Positions 25,420 to 33,990 of a stretch of 64,000 nt of DNA are shown piece after piece; positions within the stretch are counted from its first letter, which is position 1, and each line of letters opens with the position of its first letter. Position numbers and translations under genes: made by a program. Under the pieces are notes generated by a model that worked only from the letters and a program-made list of their open reading frames with translations, did not search any database and was not told the origin of the DNA. The DNA comes from Sphingobium sp. AP49 (lineage in GTDB: Bacteria > Pseudomonadota > Alphaproteobacteria > Sphingomonadales > Sphingomonadaceae): contig NZ_CP124576.1 in NCBI RefSeq assembly GCF_000281715.2, forward strand, positions 4,347,501 through 4,411,500, written 5' to 3'.

Positions 25420-26768
25420 GCCACACCTCGCACATAGGCATCGACGGTACCCGCGCAGCCGATCTTGTCGTCGCCGTCCAGATCGGCATAGCGGGCAATA
25501 TTGTCGCGAATGGATGGCCCGCTATTGCCGCAGGCACAGGGGCTGTAGTCGACCGATATCCGGTCGCCGGTGATGACCCCGCCCCAGCGGCCGTCGAGCG
25601 ACAGGTCGAAGAAGGCGGCCCGCCCCTCCACTTCGCCGTCATGGGCGTGATCGATCAGCGCGTCGCCATCCTTGTCGAGGATCATCGGCACGATCCAGGG
25701 CGGCACATGATAACGCCCGCCCTCGCGGCATTTGGGCATGCCGCTGTTGAGTTCCTGCATCGAATAATTCTGGAAATGCCGGCCTTCGGGGATGTTGAAG
25801 GTTTCGTGCACGAACTGCTGATAGTCGTCCGGCAGTTGTGCGCGCTTCAGGCCGCCGCCGATATAGATGCAGTTGTCCGGGTTGAAATCCTTGGCGCTAT
25901 AGCCGCGCTCCCGCACCGCCTTGGCGACATGGTAGAGCGCGTTCCACATGCCCGCGATATAGAGTTTGTCGGCGCGATGTTCGATCATCGCATCGGCGGC
26001 GATATGAACGGCGGCGTCCATCGCCTCCTGCCGGAAGCGGGACGTTTCCTCGAACTCGGCAATGTCGCCGGGCAGCGCGCTGCCGTCCGCCATCGCCTTG
26101 CGCAGCACCACCATGCGGGTCAGCGATCCGACGGTGATCGGCGGCACCGGATATTGGAACATTTCCCTGGCGGGATCGCCAAAGGCCGCGCGCTGGGCTT
26201 CCCCGATAATCTCGTTCTTGGGTACCTTGGCAACCGGGGCCAGACCCATGATGCGGCGATCCTGCGCCGGCTGCACGCCCGATCCCCAGGCAAAGACATT
26301 GACGGTATCGATCTTCGACCAGTCCATGTCCGCCTGCGACGCGATCAGCATCGCCGACTTGCCGGTGGTGCCGCTGGAGCAGGAGACATAATGGCCGGCC
26401 GCCTGCAGCCGGTCGATCCAGTCGTCGACATCGGTGATACCATCCAGGTCGATGTCGGTCACGGGATGGGCGGAAATGGTGTTGAGCCACTGGGTCAGCT
26501 TGTCCCAGCGCTGCTGCATCAGCCAGTTTTCGGGATAGCTCTTGTACGCCGTATGCGGGAACAGCAGCTTCACCGCGTCGTCGAGCGAGGTGACTTCGCT
26601 AATCCCCGCTTCCCGCGCGCGGTGGCCGAGCAGGCGGATGCCGTCCTTCTTTTCCTGAAACCGTTCGTTCAGCGCCGCGATCTGCGCGCCGCGCAATTCG
26701 GCATGGGGAATGTTGAATCGATAGTCCGAACTGACCAGTCCGGTGAGGCGATCGGCCTGCGCGCCCAT
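25416..26768 (-). CDS. LuxE-like acyl-protein synthetase/ligase
   Basis: A 450-residue adenylating enzyme of the LuxE/PaaK group. The nucleotide-binding loop SSGTTGK is at 131-137; a central YIGGGLKRAQLP and the NYSMQELNSGMPKCREGG stretch occupy the place of the acyl-adenylate pocket. A cysteine-rich SPCACGNSG segment lies near the C-terminus, where LuxE proteins carry the acyl-accepting Cys. It would activate a carboxylate with ATP and hand it to the co-encoded LuxC-like reductase. Start MGAQADRL at 26768 is preceded by AAGGAG; an in-frame ATG at 26840 would run through the divergent TetR promoter and is rejected. A CoA-ligase role like PaaK is the alternative. Confidence 0.83.
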   Translation of the reverse strand: MGAQADRLTGLVSSDYRFNIPHAELRGAQIAALNERFQEKKDGIRLLGHRAREAGISEVTSLDDAVKLLFPHTAYKSYPENWLMQQRWDKLTQWLNTISAHPVTDIDLDGITDVDDWIDRLQAAGHYVSCSSGTTGKSAMLIASQADMDWSKIDTVNVFAWGSGVQPAQDRRIMGLAPVAKVPKNEIIGEAQRAAFGDPAREMFQYPVPPITVGSLTRMVVLRKAMADGSALPGDIAEFEETSRFRQEAMDAAVHIAADAMIEHRADKLYIAGMWNALYHVAKAVRERGYSAKDFNPDNCIYIGGGLKRAQLPDDYQQFVHETFNIPEGRHFQNYSMQELNSGMPKCREGGRYHVPPWIVPMILDKDGDALIDHAHDGEVEGRAAFFDLSLDGRWGGVITGDRISVDYSPCACGNSGPSIRDNIARYADLDGDDKIGCAGTVDAYVRGVA

Positions 26769-26795
26769 ATCCTGCTCCTTGCCCTTGTGGCTTCG

Positions 26796-26831
26796 GTGCA
26801 TTAATAGCACCTGATGCGTATCATTATGCAC
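26796..26831. promoter_or_regulatory. Operator-like palindromes between the luxE-like and TetR genes
   Basis: The 90-bp divergent gap holds nested dyads: TGATGCGTATCA at 26812-26823 (one mismatch pair) is flanked by GTGCATTAAT (26796-26805) and ATTATGCAC (26823-26831), which are inverted copies apart from one extra base. This is a typical site for a TetR dimer controlling both itself and the divergent operon. Confidence 0.6.
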
Positions 26832-26858
26832 GATTCGCAAAATGCGGCAAGGGCCATA

Positions 26859-27524
26859 ATGATGCTGGTCATGGACACACCGATTTCAGACCCTCGCCCG
26901 GCCGCCGGGCGCCCGACCCGCGCGCAGGCCCAGGCGCGCCAGGCCGAAATGCTCGACGCCGCGCTCGACATGTTCCTCGACAAGGGGTTCGAGCTGACGA
27001 CAATGGAGGCGGTGGCGACCGCCGTCGGTATGACCAAGCGAACCATCTATGCCCGCTATCCCGACAAGGCGGCCCTGTTCATGGCCGCGGTCGGCCGGGC
27101 GATCGCCCGCACCGCCACGCCGCGCGCCGCGCTGGAGGCAATCGCGGGAGAGGATCTGGAAACCACGCTGGTCGCGATCGCCCGGCTGCGCATCGCCGAC
27201 CTGTCGACGCCGGCGGGCGTCCGGCTGCGGCGGATCATCACCACCGAATCCTATCGCTTCCCCGACCTTCTGATGCTGTCCTACAGTCAGGGTGCCCAGC
27301 CGGTGCACGACCATCTGGCCGATTTGCTGCGCCGGCATGATAGCGCCGGGGCGATTTGCGTGGACCGGCCGGACATGGCAGCCAGCCTATTCATGACGAT
27401 GGTGCTGGGCGGGCCGATCCGGCTGGTGGGATCGCCCCAGCCGATGAGCGCCGCCGAGGTGGACGACTGGGTACGGGCCGCCGTGCGCCTGTTCCTCAAC
27501 GGCATAAGGACGAGAGACGACTAG
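26859..27524 (+). CDS. TetR-family transcriptional regulator
   Basis: About 221 residues. The N-terminal arm is Arg/Pro-rich (AAGRPTRAQAQARQ); the HTH is EMLDAALDMFLDKGFELTTMEAVATAVGMTKRTIYARYPDK (in parts, ~28-68). The C-terminal part with RLRRIITTESYRFPDLL resembles the AefR-like TetR C-terminal domain. Several in-frame ATGs exist; 26859 (MMLVMDTP) has AAGG six bases upstream and leaves a sensible divergent promoter, whereas 26814 and 26826 fall inside the palindromes. It is divergent from luxE-luxC and followed by an MFS transporter and SDR; it most likely represses luxE-luxC and perhaps the rightward genes. Confidence 0.87.
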   Translation: MMLVMDTPISDPRPAAGRPTRAQAQARQAEMLDAALDMFLDKGFELTTMEAVATAVGMTKRTIYARYPDKAALFMAAVGRAIARTATPRAALEAIAGEDLETTLVAIARLRIADLSTPAGVRLRRIITTESYRFPDLLMLSYSQGAQPVHDHLADLLRRHDSAGAICVDRPDMAASLFMTMVLGGPIRLVGSPQPMSAAEVDDWVRAAVRLFLNGIRTRDD

Positions 27525-27576
27525 ACCGCTGACCGCCCGAAAGAGGCGGCAGGTAGCTTTATCGAAGGAGAGGGAG

Positions 27577-28803
27577 ATGGAATCAGCCTATTGGGGTGAG
27601 TTGCGGACGCATTGGCGCCCCCTGCTCGCCGCGACGATGGGACTGGGCTTCGGCATCGGCCTGTCGGCCTATTCGATGAGCCTGTTCGCCCCGAAGATGA
27701 TCGACGCGTTCGACTGGCCAAAGTCGCAATTCGCCCTGCTGGGCAGCTTTGGCCTGCTGATGCTGATCATGCAGCCGATCACCGGGCGGCTGACCGACCG
27801 CTTCGGGGTACGCGCGGTATCGGCCGTCGGCGTGCTGGCGGGGCCGATCGCCTATCTGGGCTTTGCTTTCCAGCCCGGCAGCATCCGCGCCTTCTTCGCC
27901 GTCGCCGTGCTGCAGATCATCCTCGGCACGCTCACCACATCGCCGGTCTATACCCGCATCGTCGCCGAACGGTTCGAGCGGGCACGCGGCCTGGCCTTCT
28001 CGATCGTAATGACCGGTCCGCCACTGGTCGGCGCGGTGATCGCGCCGCTGCTCGGCAGCTTCATCGAGAGCCAGGGCTGGCGCAACGGCTATCTGCTGAT
28101 GGGCGCCATCACCCTGGTCTTCGGCCTGATCGCGGTGCTGCTGACGCCACCGCATGTGGGCGTGCATCCGCATGACGAGGCGGAAGATCAGGCCGGGCCG
28201 GCTCCGGTCGGCAGCCGCGTCATCTTCCGCAATCCCGCCTTCTGGGTGCTGATCGTCGGCATGGTGCTGGTCAATTTCCCGCAAGGACTCGCTTCGGCCC
28301 AGATGAAGCTGGTGCTGATGGACAGCGGCGCCGCGTCGCAGACGGCGACCTGGCTGATTTCCATCTATGCGATCGGCGTGCTGCTCGGCCGTTTCGCCTG
28401 CGGCCTGTCGCTCGACCGGATGCCGCCGCACCATGTCGCCGCGCTGGCGCTGGCGATGCCGGCGATCGGCATGGCGCTGATGGCCTCGCCGCTGGATGCG
28501 ACCATCGTCCTTGCCCTCTCGGTCGCGATGATGGGGCTGGCGCAGGGGGCGGAGGGCGACATTGCCGCCTATCTCGTCTCGCGCCGCTTTGGCCTGGGCG
28601 TGTTCAGCCTGGTCATGGGTTTTGTCGGCGCGGCGATCGCGGGCGGGGCAGCGCTGGGGTCGCTGACGCTCAGCCTCACCTTAAGCATCTGGGGCAGCTA
28701 TGCGCCGTTCCTGGCGCTGAGCGCCTGCGTCACCCTGGCCGGCGCGGCCCTGTTCCTGACCCTGGGGCGCCGTCCCCCCACCATGGAGCCCGTCTACGCA
28801 TGA
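27577..28803 (+). CDS. MFS transporter (monocarboxylate/oxalate-formate-like)
   Basis: A 408-residue, 12-helix transporter. It has MGLGFGIGLSAYSMSLFAPKM in TM1, a GRLTDRFGVRAVSAVG loop after TM2, and GRFACGLSLDRMPP in the second half. A His/Asp-rich central loop (HVGVHPHDEAEDQ) separates the halves. The TM1 pattern is that of MCT/OFA-type carriers, which move monocarboxylates or dicarboxylates. The ATG follows GAAGGAGAGGGAG with good spacing. The last codons overlap the next SDR gene by 4 bp (ATGA), so uptake and dehydrogenation of a shared substrate is plausible. It lies 52 bp after the TetR gene. Confidence 0.9.
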   Translation: MESAYWGELRTHWRPLLAATMGLGFGIGLSAYSMSLFAPKMIDAFDWPKSQFALLGSFGLLMLIMQPITGRLTDRFGVRAVSAVGVLAGPIAYLGFAFQPGSIRAFFAVAVLQIILGTLTTSPVYTRIVAERFERARGLAFSIVMTGPPLVGAVIAPLLGSFIESQGWRNGYLLMGAITLVFGLIAVLLTPPHVGVHPHDEAEDQAGPAPVGSRVIFRNPAFWVLIVGMVLVNFPQGLASAQMKLVLMDSGAASQTATWLISIYAIGVLLGRFACGLSLDRMPPHHVAALALAMPAIGMALMASPLDATIVLALSVAMMGLAQGAEGDIAAYLVSRRFGLGVFSLVMGFVGAAIAGGAALGSLTLSLTLSIWGSYAPFLALSACVTLAGAALFLTLGRRPPTMEPVYA

Positions 28804-29663
28804 GCGACACCCAACGCACCGCGATCGTCACCGGCGCCAGCGCCGGCGTCGGCAAGGAAGCCGCCCGCGCCCTGCTGCAACAGGGCTGGCGGGTGATCGG
28901 CATCGGCCGTGACGCCGCGCGTTGCGCCGAGGCGGAGGCCGATCTTAAGGCCACGGCGGGCGCGGATTTCACCATGTTCCGCGCCGACCTGTCTTCGATG
29001 GCCGACACCGCGCGTGTCGCCGGCGAAATTGCCGCGATCGCGCCGGAGATCGACGCGCTACTCAATAATGCCGGCGGTGTGGTGGCGGAAAGGGTCATCA
29101 CGCCAGAGGGGGTCGAGGCGACCTTTGCCTCCAACCATCTCGCGCCCTTCCTGTTGACGCAAAAGCTGCTGCCCAATCTGCGCGCCGCTGCTGCCAAGAG
29201 GGGGCCGGGCGCAGTGCGCGTGATTGCCGTTTCCTCCACCGGGCATGAGCAAAGCCAGGGCATCCAGTGGGACGACCTGACCTTTGCCGATCATTTCGTC
29301 GGCGGCGCGGCCTATTGCCATGCCAAGCTCGCCAATATCCTGTTCACCCGCGAACTGGCCCGCCGCGTGGCCGATGACGGCATCCTCGCCCACGCCATGC
29401 ACCCGGGCGTCGTCGCCAGCAATTTCGCCAGTCACTGCGACGCGCCGATGCAGGCCTATATGGAATCGATCCTCGACCGATCGGTGACGCCGGCGCAGGC
29501 CGCCGACACATTGGTCTGGCTGGCCAGTGCCGAAGAGCCGGGGCGCAGCAGCGGCGGCTATTTCCATCAGCGCGCCGAGCTCACGCCATCCGCCGCCGCG
29601 CAGGATGATGCGCAGGCGCTGAAGCTGTGGCAGCTCAGCGAAGCGATGGTGGCGGGTTTCTAA
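28800..29663 (+). CDS. SDR oxidoreductase (retinol-dehydrogenase-like)
   Basis: A 287-residue SDR with cofactor motif TGASAGVG (~11-18), Arg after beta-2 (GIGRD) suggesting NADP(H), LLNNAGG (~87-93), an AVSSTGHEQS block with the active Ser, and YCHAK (~172-176). The length and the SSTGHE pattern are like the retinol-dehydrogenase/WWOX-type SDRs acting on hydrophobic alcohols or ketones. Translationally coupled to the upstream MFS gene. It ends tail-to-tail with the minus-strand SDR, the stop codons interleaving over 29660-29663. Substrate unknown. Confidence 0.88.
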   Translation: MSDTQRTAIVTGASAGVGKEAARALLQQGWRVIGIGRDAARCAEAEADLKATAGADFTMFRADLSSMADTARVAGEIAAIAPEIDALLNNAGGVVAERVITPEGVEATFASNHLAPFLLTQKLLPNLRAAAAKRGPGAVRVIAVSSTGHEQSQGIQWDDLTFADHFVGGAAYCHAKLANILFTRELARRVADDGILAHAMHPGVVASNFASHCDAPMQAYMESILDRSVTPAQAADTLVWLASAEEPGRSSGGYFHQRAELTPSAAAQDDAQALKLWQLSEAMVAGF

Positions 29664-30601
29664 CCCCGCCCCTCGGCCACGATGCGGAACTCGTCGAAAA
29701 TATCGCTCGGGATGGCATAGCCGGCGTCATCGTCGCGGATCGTGTCAATATGGGCGGCGACCTGCTCGGCACTGGGTGGTGCATCCAGCCCATGATCCCA
29801 TCCCTTTGTGGCGCCGACGAACACCCGTGATATCCGGCCGCCCAGCGCCGAATAGATGCTATGGGTAGACGTGCAGCTGTCATGCGCGAGATAGGCGACG
29901 AGGCCGGCGGTGAAGCGTGGATCGAAGCTGGGGCCGAGCGCCCGGCCCCAGGGGTTGTCGCCCAGCGTACCCTGGCTCATGCCTGCGGACATGCGGCTGG
30001 CAGCGTTGGGCATGACCGCGTTGCAGACTATGCCATAAGGCCGGCCTTCCTCGGCCAGATTGTGCATCAGACCCATGACCCCGCCCTTGGCCGCGCCATA
30101 GGCCGAAAGCTGGGCCATCCCCAGCATCCCGCCGCCCGATGTGGTGAGGACAAGCCGGCCGCCGCCCTGCGCCCGCATATGCGGCCAGGCGGCGCGCGCG
30201 ACATTGAAGGAGCCGCGCACATGGACGGCGAGCAGCGCGTCGAGATCGGCGGCGGTCAGATCCTCGACCGGCGCAAAGCGCATATTGCCGGCATTGGCGA
30301 TGACTGCGTCAATCCGGCCGAAGCGGGCGATGGCAAGGTCGATCATCGCCTGCGCGCCGTCGGGCGACGACACATCATCGCCATTGGCGATCGCGATGCC
30401 GCCCGCCGCAACGATGTCTGCCGTGACCGCATCGGCCATGGTCGGGCTGGCCCCCTCCCCCATCACTGATCCGCCCAGATCATTGACGATGACGGCGGCG
30501 CCACGCGCGGCGATGTCCAGCGCATAGGCACGGCCCAGGCCCCCGCCCGCCCCGGTGATGAGGACGGTGCGGCCGGTAAAGTCGATCCTCTCCATGCTCA
30601 T
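29660..30601 (-). CDS. SDR oxidoreductase (multifunctional-enzyme-2-like 3-hydroxyacyl-CoA dehydrogenase type)
   Basis: A 313-residue SDR: TGAGGGLGRAYALDIAARGA (~17-36), VNDLGG after beta-2, NAG, a TTSGGG block and YGAAK (~176-180). The VNDLGGS motif and ~300-residue length are those of the (3R)-hydroxyacyl-CoA dehydrogenase domain of peroxisomal multifunctional enzyme 2, common in steroid and fatty-acid catabolic clusters. The C-terminal ~70 residues (VFVGATKGWDH onward) form the usual extension. Start MSMERI at 30601 overlaps the upstream stop (ATGA), coupling it to the diaminopentanoate-dehydrogenase-like gene; MERI at 30595 is an alternative. Confidence 0.87.
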   Translation of the reverse strand: MSMERIDFTGRTVLITGAGGGLGRAYALDIAARGAAVIVNDLGGSVMGEGASPTMADAVTADIVAAGGIAIANGDDVSSPDGAQAMIDLAIARFGRIDAVIANAGNMRFAPVEDLTAADLDALLAVHVRGSFNVARAAWPHMRAQGGGRLVLTTSGGGMLGMAQLSAYGAAKGGVMGLMHNLAEEGRPYGIVCNAVMPNAASRMSAGMSQGTLGDNPWGRALGPSFDPRFTAGLVAYLAHDSCTSTHSIYSALGGRISRVFVGATKGWDHGLDAPPSAEQVAAHIDTIRDDDAGYAIPSDIFDEFRIVAEGRG

Positions 30602-31635
30602 CCCAGTTGCGCGATGACCTGCGGCAGATCGGCGGTGGTGCGGATGCCCGGCGGCGCATCGCACACGGCCGGAATGGCGTTTACTGCCCGATGAGCGGTG
30701 AGACCGGGGGTAAAGGCGGCATAATCCTCCGGCGCCACCGGGAAGCTGATGTGGACGTCGAGCGGGGTGTCGCCCTCCACCCGGATGCGCCAGCCCGATT
30801 CGCGCAATTCCCAGTCGGGCCGGTCGATGTCGCGGGTGCAATACCAGTTGGCGCGGAAGCGCAGCACGGCCTTGTCGCCCTGCATCCCCGATATGGTGAT
30901 GCGCTGGGCGCCGACCGTGCCGGCGGCAATCGTGCCGGCCGCGATCGTCACGTCGCGGGTCGCCGCCGCCATTTCGCCAAATGCTTCCCACCGGTCGACC
31001 GCGATGCCGGCGGCGTCGGCCAGTTGGGCGAGCGAGCCGGCGAAATCATGCTTCACATAGTCGACCTTGCGCTGGTCGAATTGCGTCGGCGCGACGCCAT
31101 AGCCCATGATGTTGAACAGCAGGTCGGGCGAATCCCGGCTTTCCATGTCCGCAAATTCGTCGATCGTCAGGCAGTCATGCCGACGCGAGAGCGAGAGCAA
31201 GGGAATGGTCAGCGCCTCGGTCACGAAACCGGGGCTGGAGCCGGTGCTGTAGATCGAACTGTTGCCGGCCTGGCAGGCGGCCTCGATCCGGGCGCGGACA
31301 TCCGGGTCCATGGAGGCGGGATGATGGAAATCGCCGCGCGTGGTGACGACATTCTTGCCCGATGCCAGCAGCCGGCACAGTTCGTCGATATCGGTCCCCT
31401 GCCGCATGTAGAGGACGCAATCGGCCGGGGTCGCGACCAGCGCATCGACATCGCTGGTGGCAACGATCCCTTGCGGATCGATGCCGGCGAGCGTGCCCGC
31501 GTCCTGCCCCGCCTTCGCCGCTGAACTGACCCACAGGCCGGCCAGGTCCAGCCCCGGATGCTCGATCACAGCGCGCAGGGCGCGACCGCCGATATTCCCG
31601 GTCGCCCACTGGATCACCCGATAGTTTCTACCCAT
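30598..31635 (-). CDS. Dihydrodipicolinate reductase-like / 2,4-diaminopentanoate dehydrogenase-family protein
   Basis: A 345-residue NAD(P)-binding protein. The N-terminus YRVIQWATGNIGGRALRAV is the hallmark of a widespread family annotated as dihydrodipicolinate reductase or 2,4-diaminopentanoate dehydrogenase, with the later TTRGDFHHPA and STGSSPGFVTEAL blocks. True family functions are mostly unknown; in actinobacteria and sphingomonads they often accompany lipid or steroid genes. MGRNYRV at 31635 follows a GGGAGAGG ribosome site at proper spacing; the ATG at 31641 is too close to it. Probably co-transcribed with the downstream SDR, and 27 bp after the TonB receptor stop. Confidence 0.85.
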   Translation of the reverse strand: MGRNYRVIQWATGNIGGRALRAVIEHPGLDLAGLWVSSAAKAGQDAGTLAGIDPQGIVATSDVDALVATPADCVLYMRQGTDIDELCRLLASGKNVVTTRGDFHHPASMDPDVRARIEAACQAGNSSIYSTGSSPGFVTEALTIPLLSLSRRHDCLTIDEFADMESRDSPDLLFNIMGYGVAPTQFDQRKVDYVKHDFAGSLAQLADAAGIAVDRWEAFGEMAAATRDVTIAAGTIAAGTVGAQRITISGMQGDKAVLRFRANWYCTRDIDRPDWELRESGWRIRVEGDTPLDVHISFPVAPEDYAAFTPGLTAHRAVNAIPAVCDAPPGIRTTADLPQVIAQLG

Positions 31636-31661
31636 CGCCATCCTCTCCCTTGCCGCCCCGA

Positions 31662-33842
31662 TCAGAATTTGACGCCGGCCTGGACACCCCAGGTCGCTGG
31701 CGCGCTCCAGACATTGCCGATACCGAAATTGTTGCTGAGTACCTGGGTGCGGTAGCGGCTGTCGGTGACATTGTCGCCGAAGACGGCCAGCGAGAAACGG
31801 TCGCTGGCGTCGGTCCATTCCGCCCGCAGCGCCAGCACTTCATAGCCCTTCTGCGCGAACTGGGTGCCGGACGGACCGAAATAGAATTTGGAGGTGTAAT
31901 AGAGATTGCCCGAAAGCGCGAGCGCCCCGCCGGCCAGGTCGAGCGTGTAGCGCGCGCCGACATTGCCGGTGAAGTCGGGCGTACGCTGCATATGCACGTC
32001 GTTGAGTTGGGTCGGCACGACGACGAAGCTGATCCCCTGCGCCGCGCAGGCGGCAAGGGTGCAGCGCGTGTAGATCGGCGCATCCTCGAAATTGGTGTAG
32101 CGCGCATGGGTATAGGCAGCGCCAACATTGAACTGGAACCGGTCGGTCAGCCGGTAGGAGAGTTGTCCCTCCAGGCCATAGATTTCCGACGAGGCGGCGT
32201 TGATGATCTGCGCGGAGGGCGGGTTGCCGCGATAGAGCGACACCTGGAGATTCTTGTAATCATAATAATAGGCCGACAGGTCGACCGACAGGCGGCGATC
32301 ATCATATTTGAAGCCGACTTCATAGGCGTCGATATCCTCGGGCGCGACCTTGTTGCCGGTATTGCCGCCGACGTCGAGAATGCCCGACTTATAGCCCTTG
32401 CTATAGGAGGCATAGATGCTCGATTCCTCGCTCGGCTTATAGCGCAGCACGGCACGCGGCGTGAACTTGTCGCCCTTGAGATCGGGCACATAGGTCCGCA
32501 CCCCCGAGAAGGCGACCATATAATAGGCATCACCGATCTTGTCGTGGCTATAGCGACCACCGACCGTAAGGAAGAGGTCCGGCGTAAAGGCATAAGTGAG
32601 GTCGGCAAAGGCGGCATAGGATTTGCTGTCGGTGCCCGAGCCGCCAAGCGGAATGCTGGCCAATGGATCGGTCGCGGTTGGCGTGCCGACCCGCGTGCCC
32701 CATGTGTCCTTGTTATTGAAATAGAAGAGGCCGGCGGTCCATTGCAACGGCCCGCCGGGCTTGGACGTCAGCAGCAGTTCCTGCGAGAAGGTCTTGCTGC
32801 GCACCGGGATGTGCAGCAGGAAGATGTTGGCCGCCGTGCTGTCCAGATCCTCGACGATCAGCGAATTTTCGTCGCGATACTGCGTGTATGAGGTGAGGTC
32901 GGCAAAGCCGAGATCGGCCTTGAGCGTCCCCTGGATCACGTCGTTGTTGGAAAGAAATTCGGTCGGACCGCCGGTCGCGACCTCATCATGCTTGGTCGCA
33001 TAGAGGCTGGGCGGCAGGTTGGTGCCGGCCCCGCCGATATCGTCGCCGACATAGATATTGGTGTTGAGCAGGGTCGGATCATCGGTATCGCTGTGGGTGT
33101 AGCGCAGCAGCAGCGACACCGAATCGCTGATATCGGCCTTGATCCCGCTGCGCACCGACCAGTTGCTGTAACGCCCGTCGCTGTCGCTGCCGGTGGTGAT
33201 ATTATGGACGAAGCCGTTGCCGCGCCGGAACAGCGCCTCGACGTCCATCGCCACATCCTGGACCACGCCGAACGTGGCATAGCCCTGCACCGCCAGGCTG
33301 TTGAAACGGCCATAGCTGACCTTGAACTCGCCCGCGCCGTCGCTGCTGGGGTCGGCCGTGGTCAGCAGGATCGCGCCGCCGGTGGTATTGCGGCCGAACA
33401 GCGTGCCCTGCGGTCCTTTCAGCACCTGTACGCTCTTGAGGCTCATCAACTGGAAATCGGCGGCCAGGGGGTTGGGCGAATAGAAACCGTCCACATAGAT
33501 GCCGACATTGGCGCCACCACCCGAACTGGCGACCGCCGTGCCGACGCCGCGAATGGTCGGCTGGACGAAGGCGGCAGCGCTGTCGAAGCGCAGCGCCGGG
33601 GTGACGGTGGCGATGTCGGTCAGCTGGCTGGCGCCGGCGCTGGTCAACTGGTCCTGGGTCACGGTGGTGATACTGATCGGCACGTCGCGCGACAGTTCCG
33701 CGCGACGCTGCGCGGTGACGACGATCAGATCGCTGTCATTCTGCGGTGCGGCGGCCTGCGCATTGGCCTGTTGCGACGCGGTGGCGAGCAACATCGCCAT
33801 CGTTGCGCACGATGATGCGATAAGGGTGTTGCGACGGATCAT
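31662..33842 (-). CDS. TonB-dependent outer-membrane receptor
   Basis: A 726-residue receptor. A signal peptide (MIRRNTLIASSCATMAMLLATASQQANA) is followed by a TonB-box-like DLIVVTAQRR, the plug domain (VPISITTVTQDQL, IRGVG, VQVLKGPQGTLFGRNTTGG) and a long beta-barrel ending in the outer-membrane sorting signal with C-terminal Phe (GVQAGVKF). The VTAQRR box and plug style are typical of sphingomonad receptors importing organic substrates, not just siderophores. It heads the leftward run with the diaminopentanoate-dehydrogenase-like gene and the SDR, so it probably imports the substrate or an intermediate of the surrounding pathway. Substrate specificity cannot be read from sequence. Confidence 0.94.
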   Translation of the reverse strand: MIRRNTLIASSCATMAMLLATASQQANAQAAAPQNDSDLIVVTAQRRAELSRDVPISITTVTQDQLTSAGASQLTDIATVTPALRFDSAAAFVQPTIRGVGTAVASSGGGANVGIYVDGFYSPNPLAADFQLMSLKSVQVLKGPQGTLFGRNTTGGAILLTTADPSSDGAGEFKVSYGRFNSLAVQGYATFGVVQDVAMDVEALFRRGNGFVHNITTGSDSDGRYSNWSVRSGIKADISDSVSLLLRYTHSDTDDPTLLNTNIYVGDDIGGAGTNLPPSLYATKHDEVATGGPTEFLSNNDVIQGTLKADLGFADLTSYTQYRDENSLIVEDLDSTAANIFLLHIPVRSKTFSQELLLTSKPGGPLQWTAGLFYFNNKDTWGTRVGTPTATDPLASIPLGGSGTDSKSYAAFADLTYAFTPDLFLTVGGRYSHDKIGDAYYMVAFSGVRTYVPDLKGDKFTPRAVLRYKPSEESSIYASYSKGYKSGILDVGGNTGNKVAPEDIDAYEVGFKYDDRRLSVDLSAYYYDYKNLQVSLYRGNPPSAQIINAASSEIYGLEGQLSYRLTDRFQFNVGAAYTHARYTNFEDAPIYTRCTLAACAAQGISFVVVPTQLNDVHMQRTPDFTGNVGARYTLDLAGGALALSGNLYYTSKFYFGPSGTQFAQKGYEVLALRAEWTDASDRFSLAVFGDNVTDSRYRTQVLSNNFGIGNVWSAPATWGVQAGVKF

Positions 33843-33990
33843 ATAACCTCTCCCATGGCACGGCGCCGGTTGTCCGACGCTCTATTGATGGGCGGCATGA
33901 TAGAACGGAGAACGCCGGTCTCTCGCCTCGTTTGTGCAGCCAGAGGAGGCGCGTGCGCCATCCATCGCCCGGGCGTTGCCCCGCCCGTCG

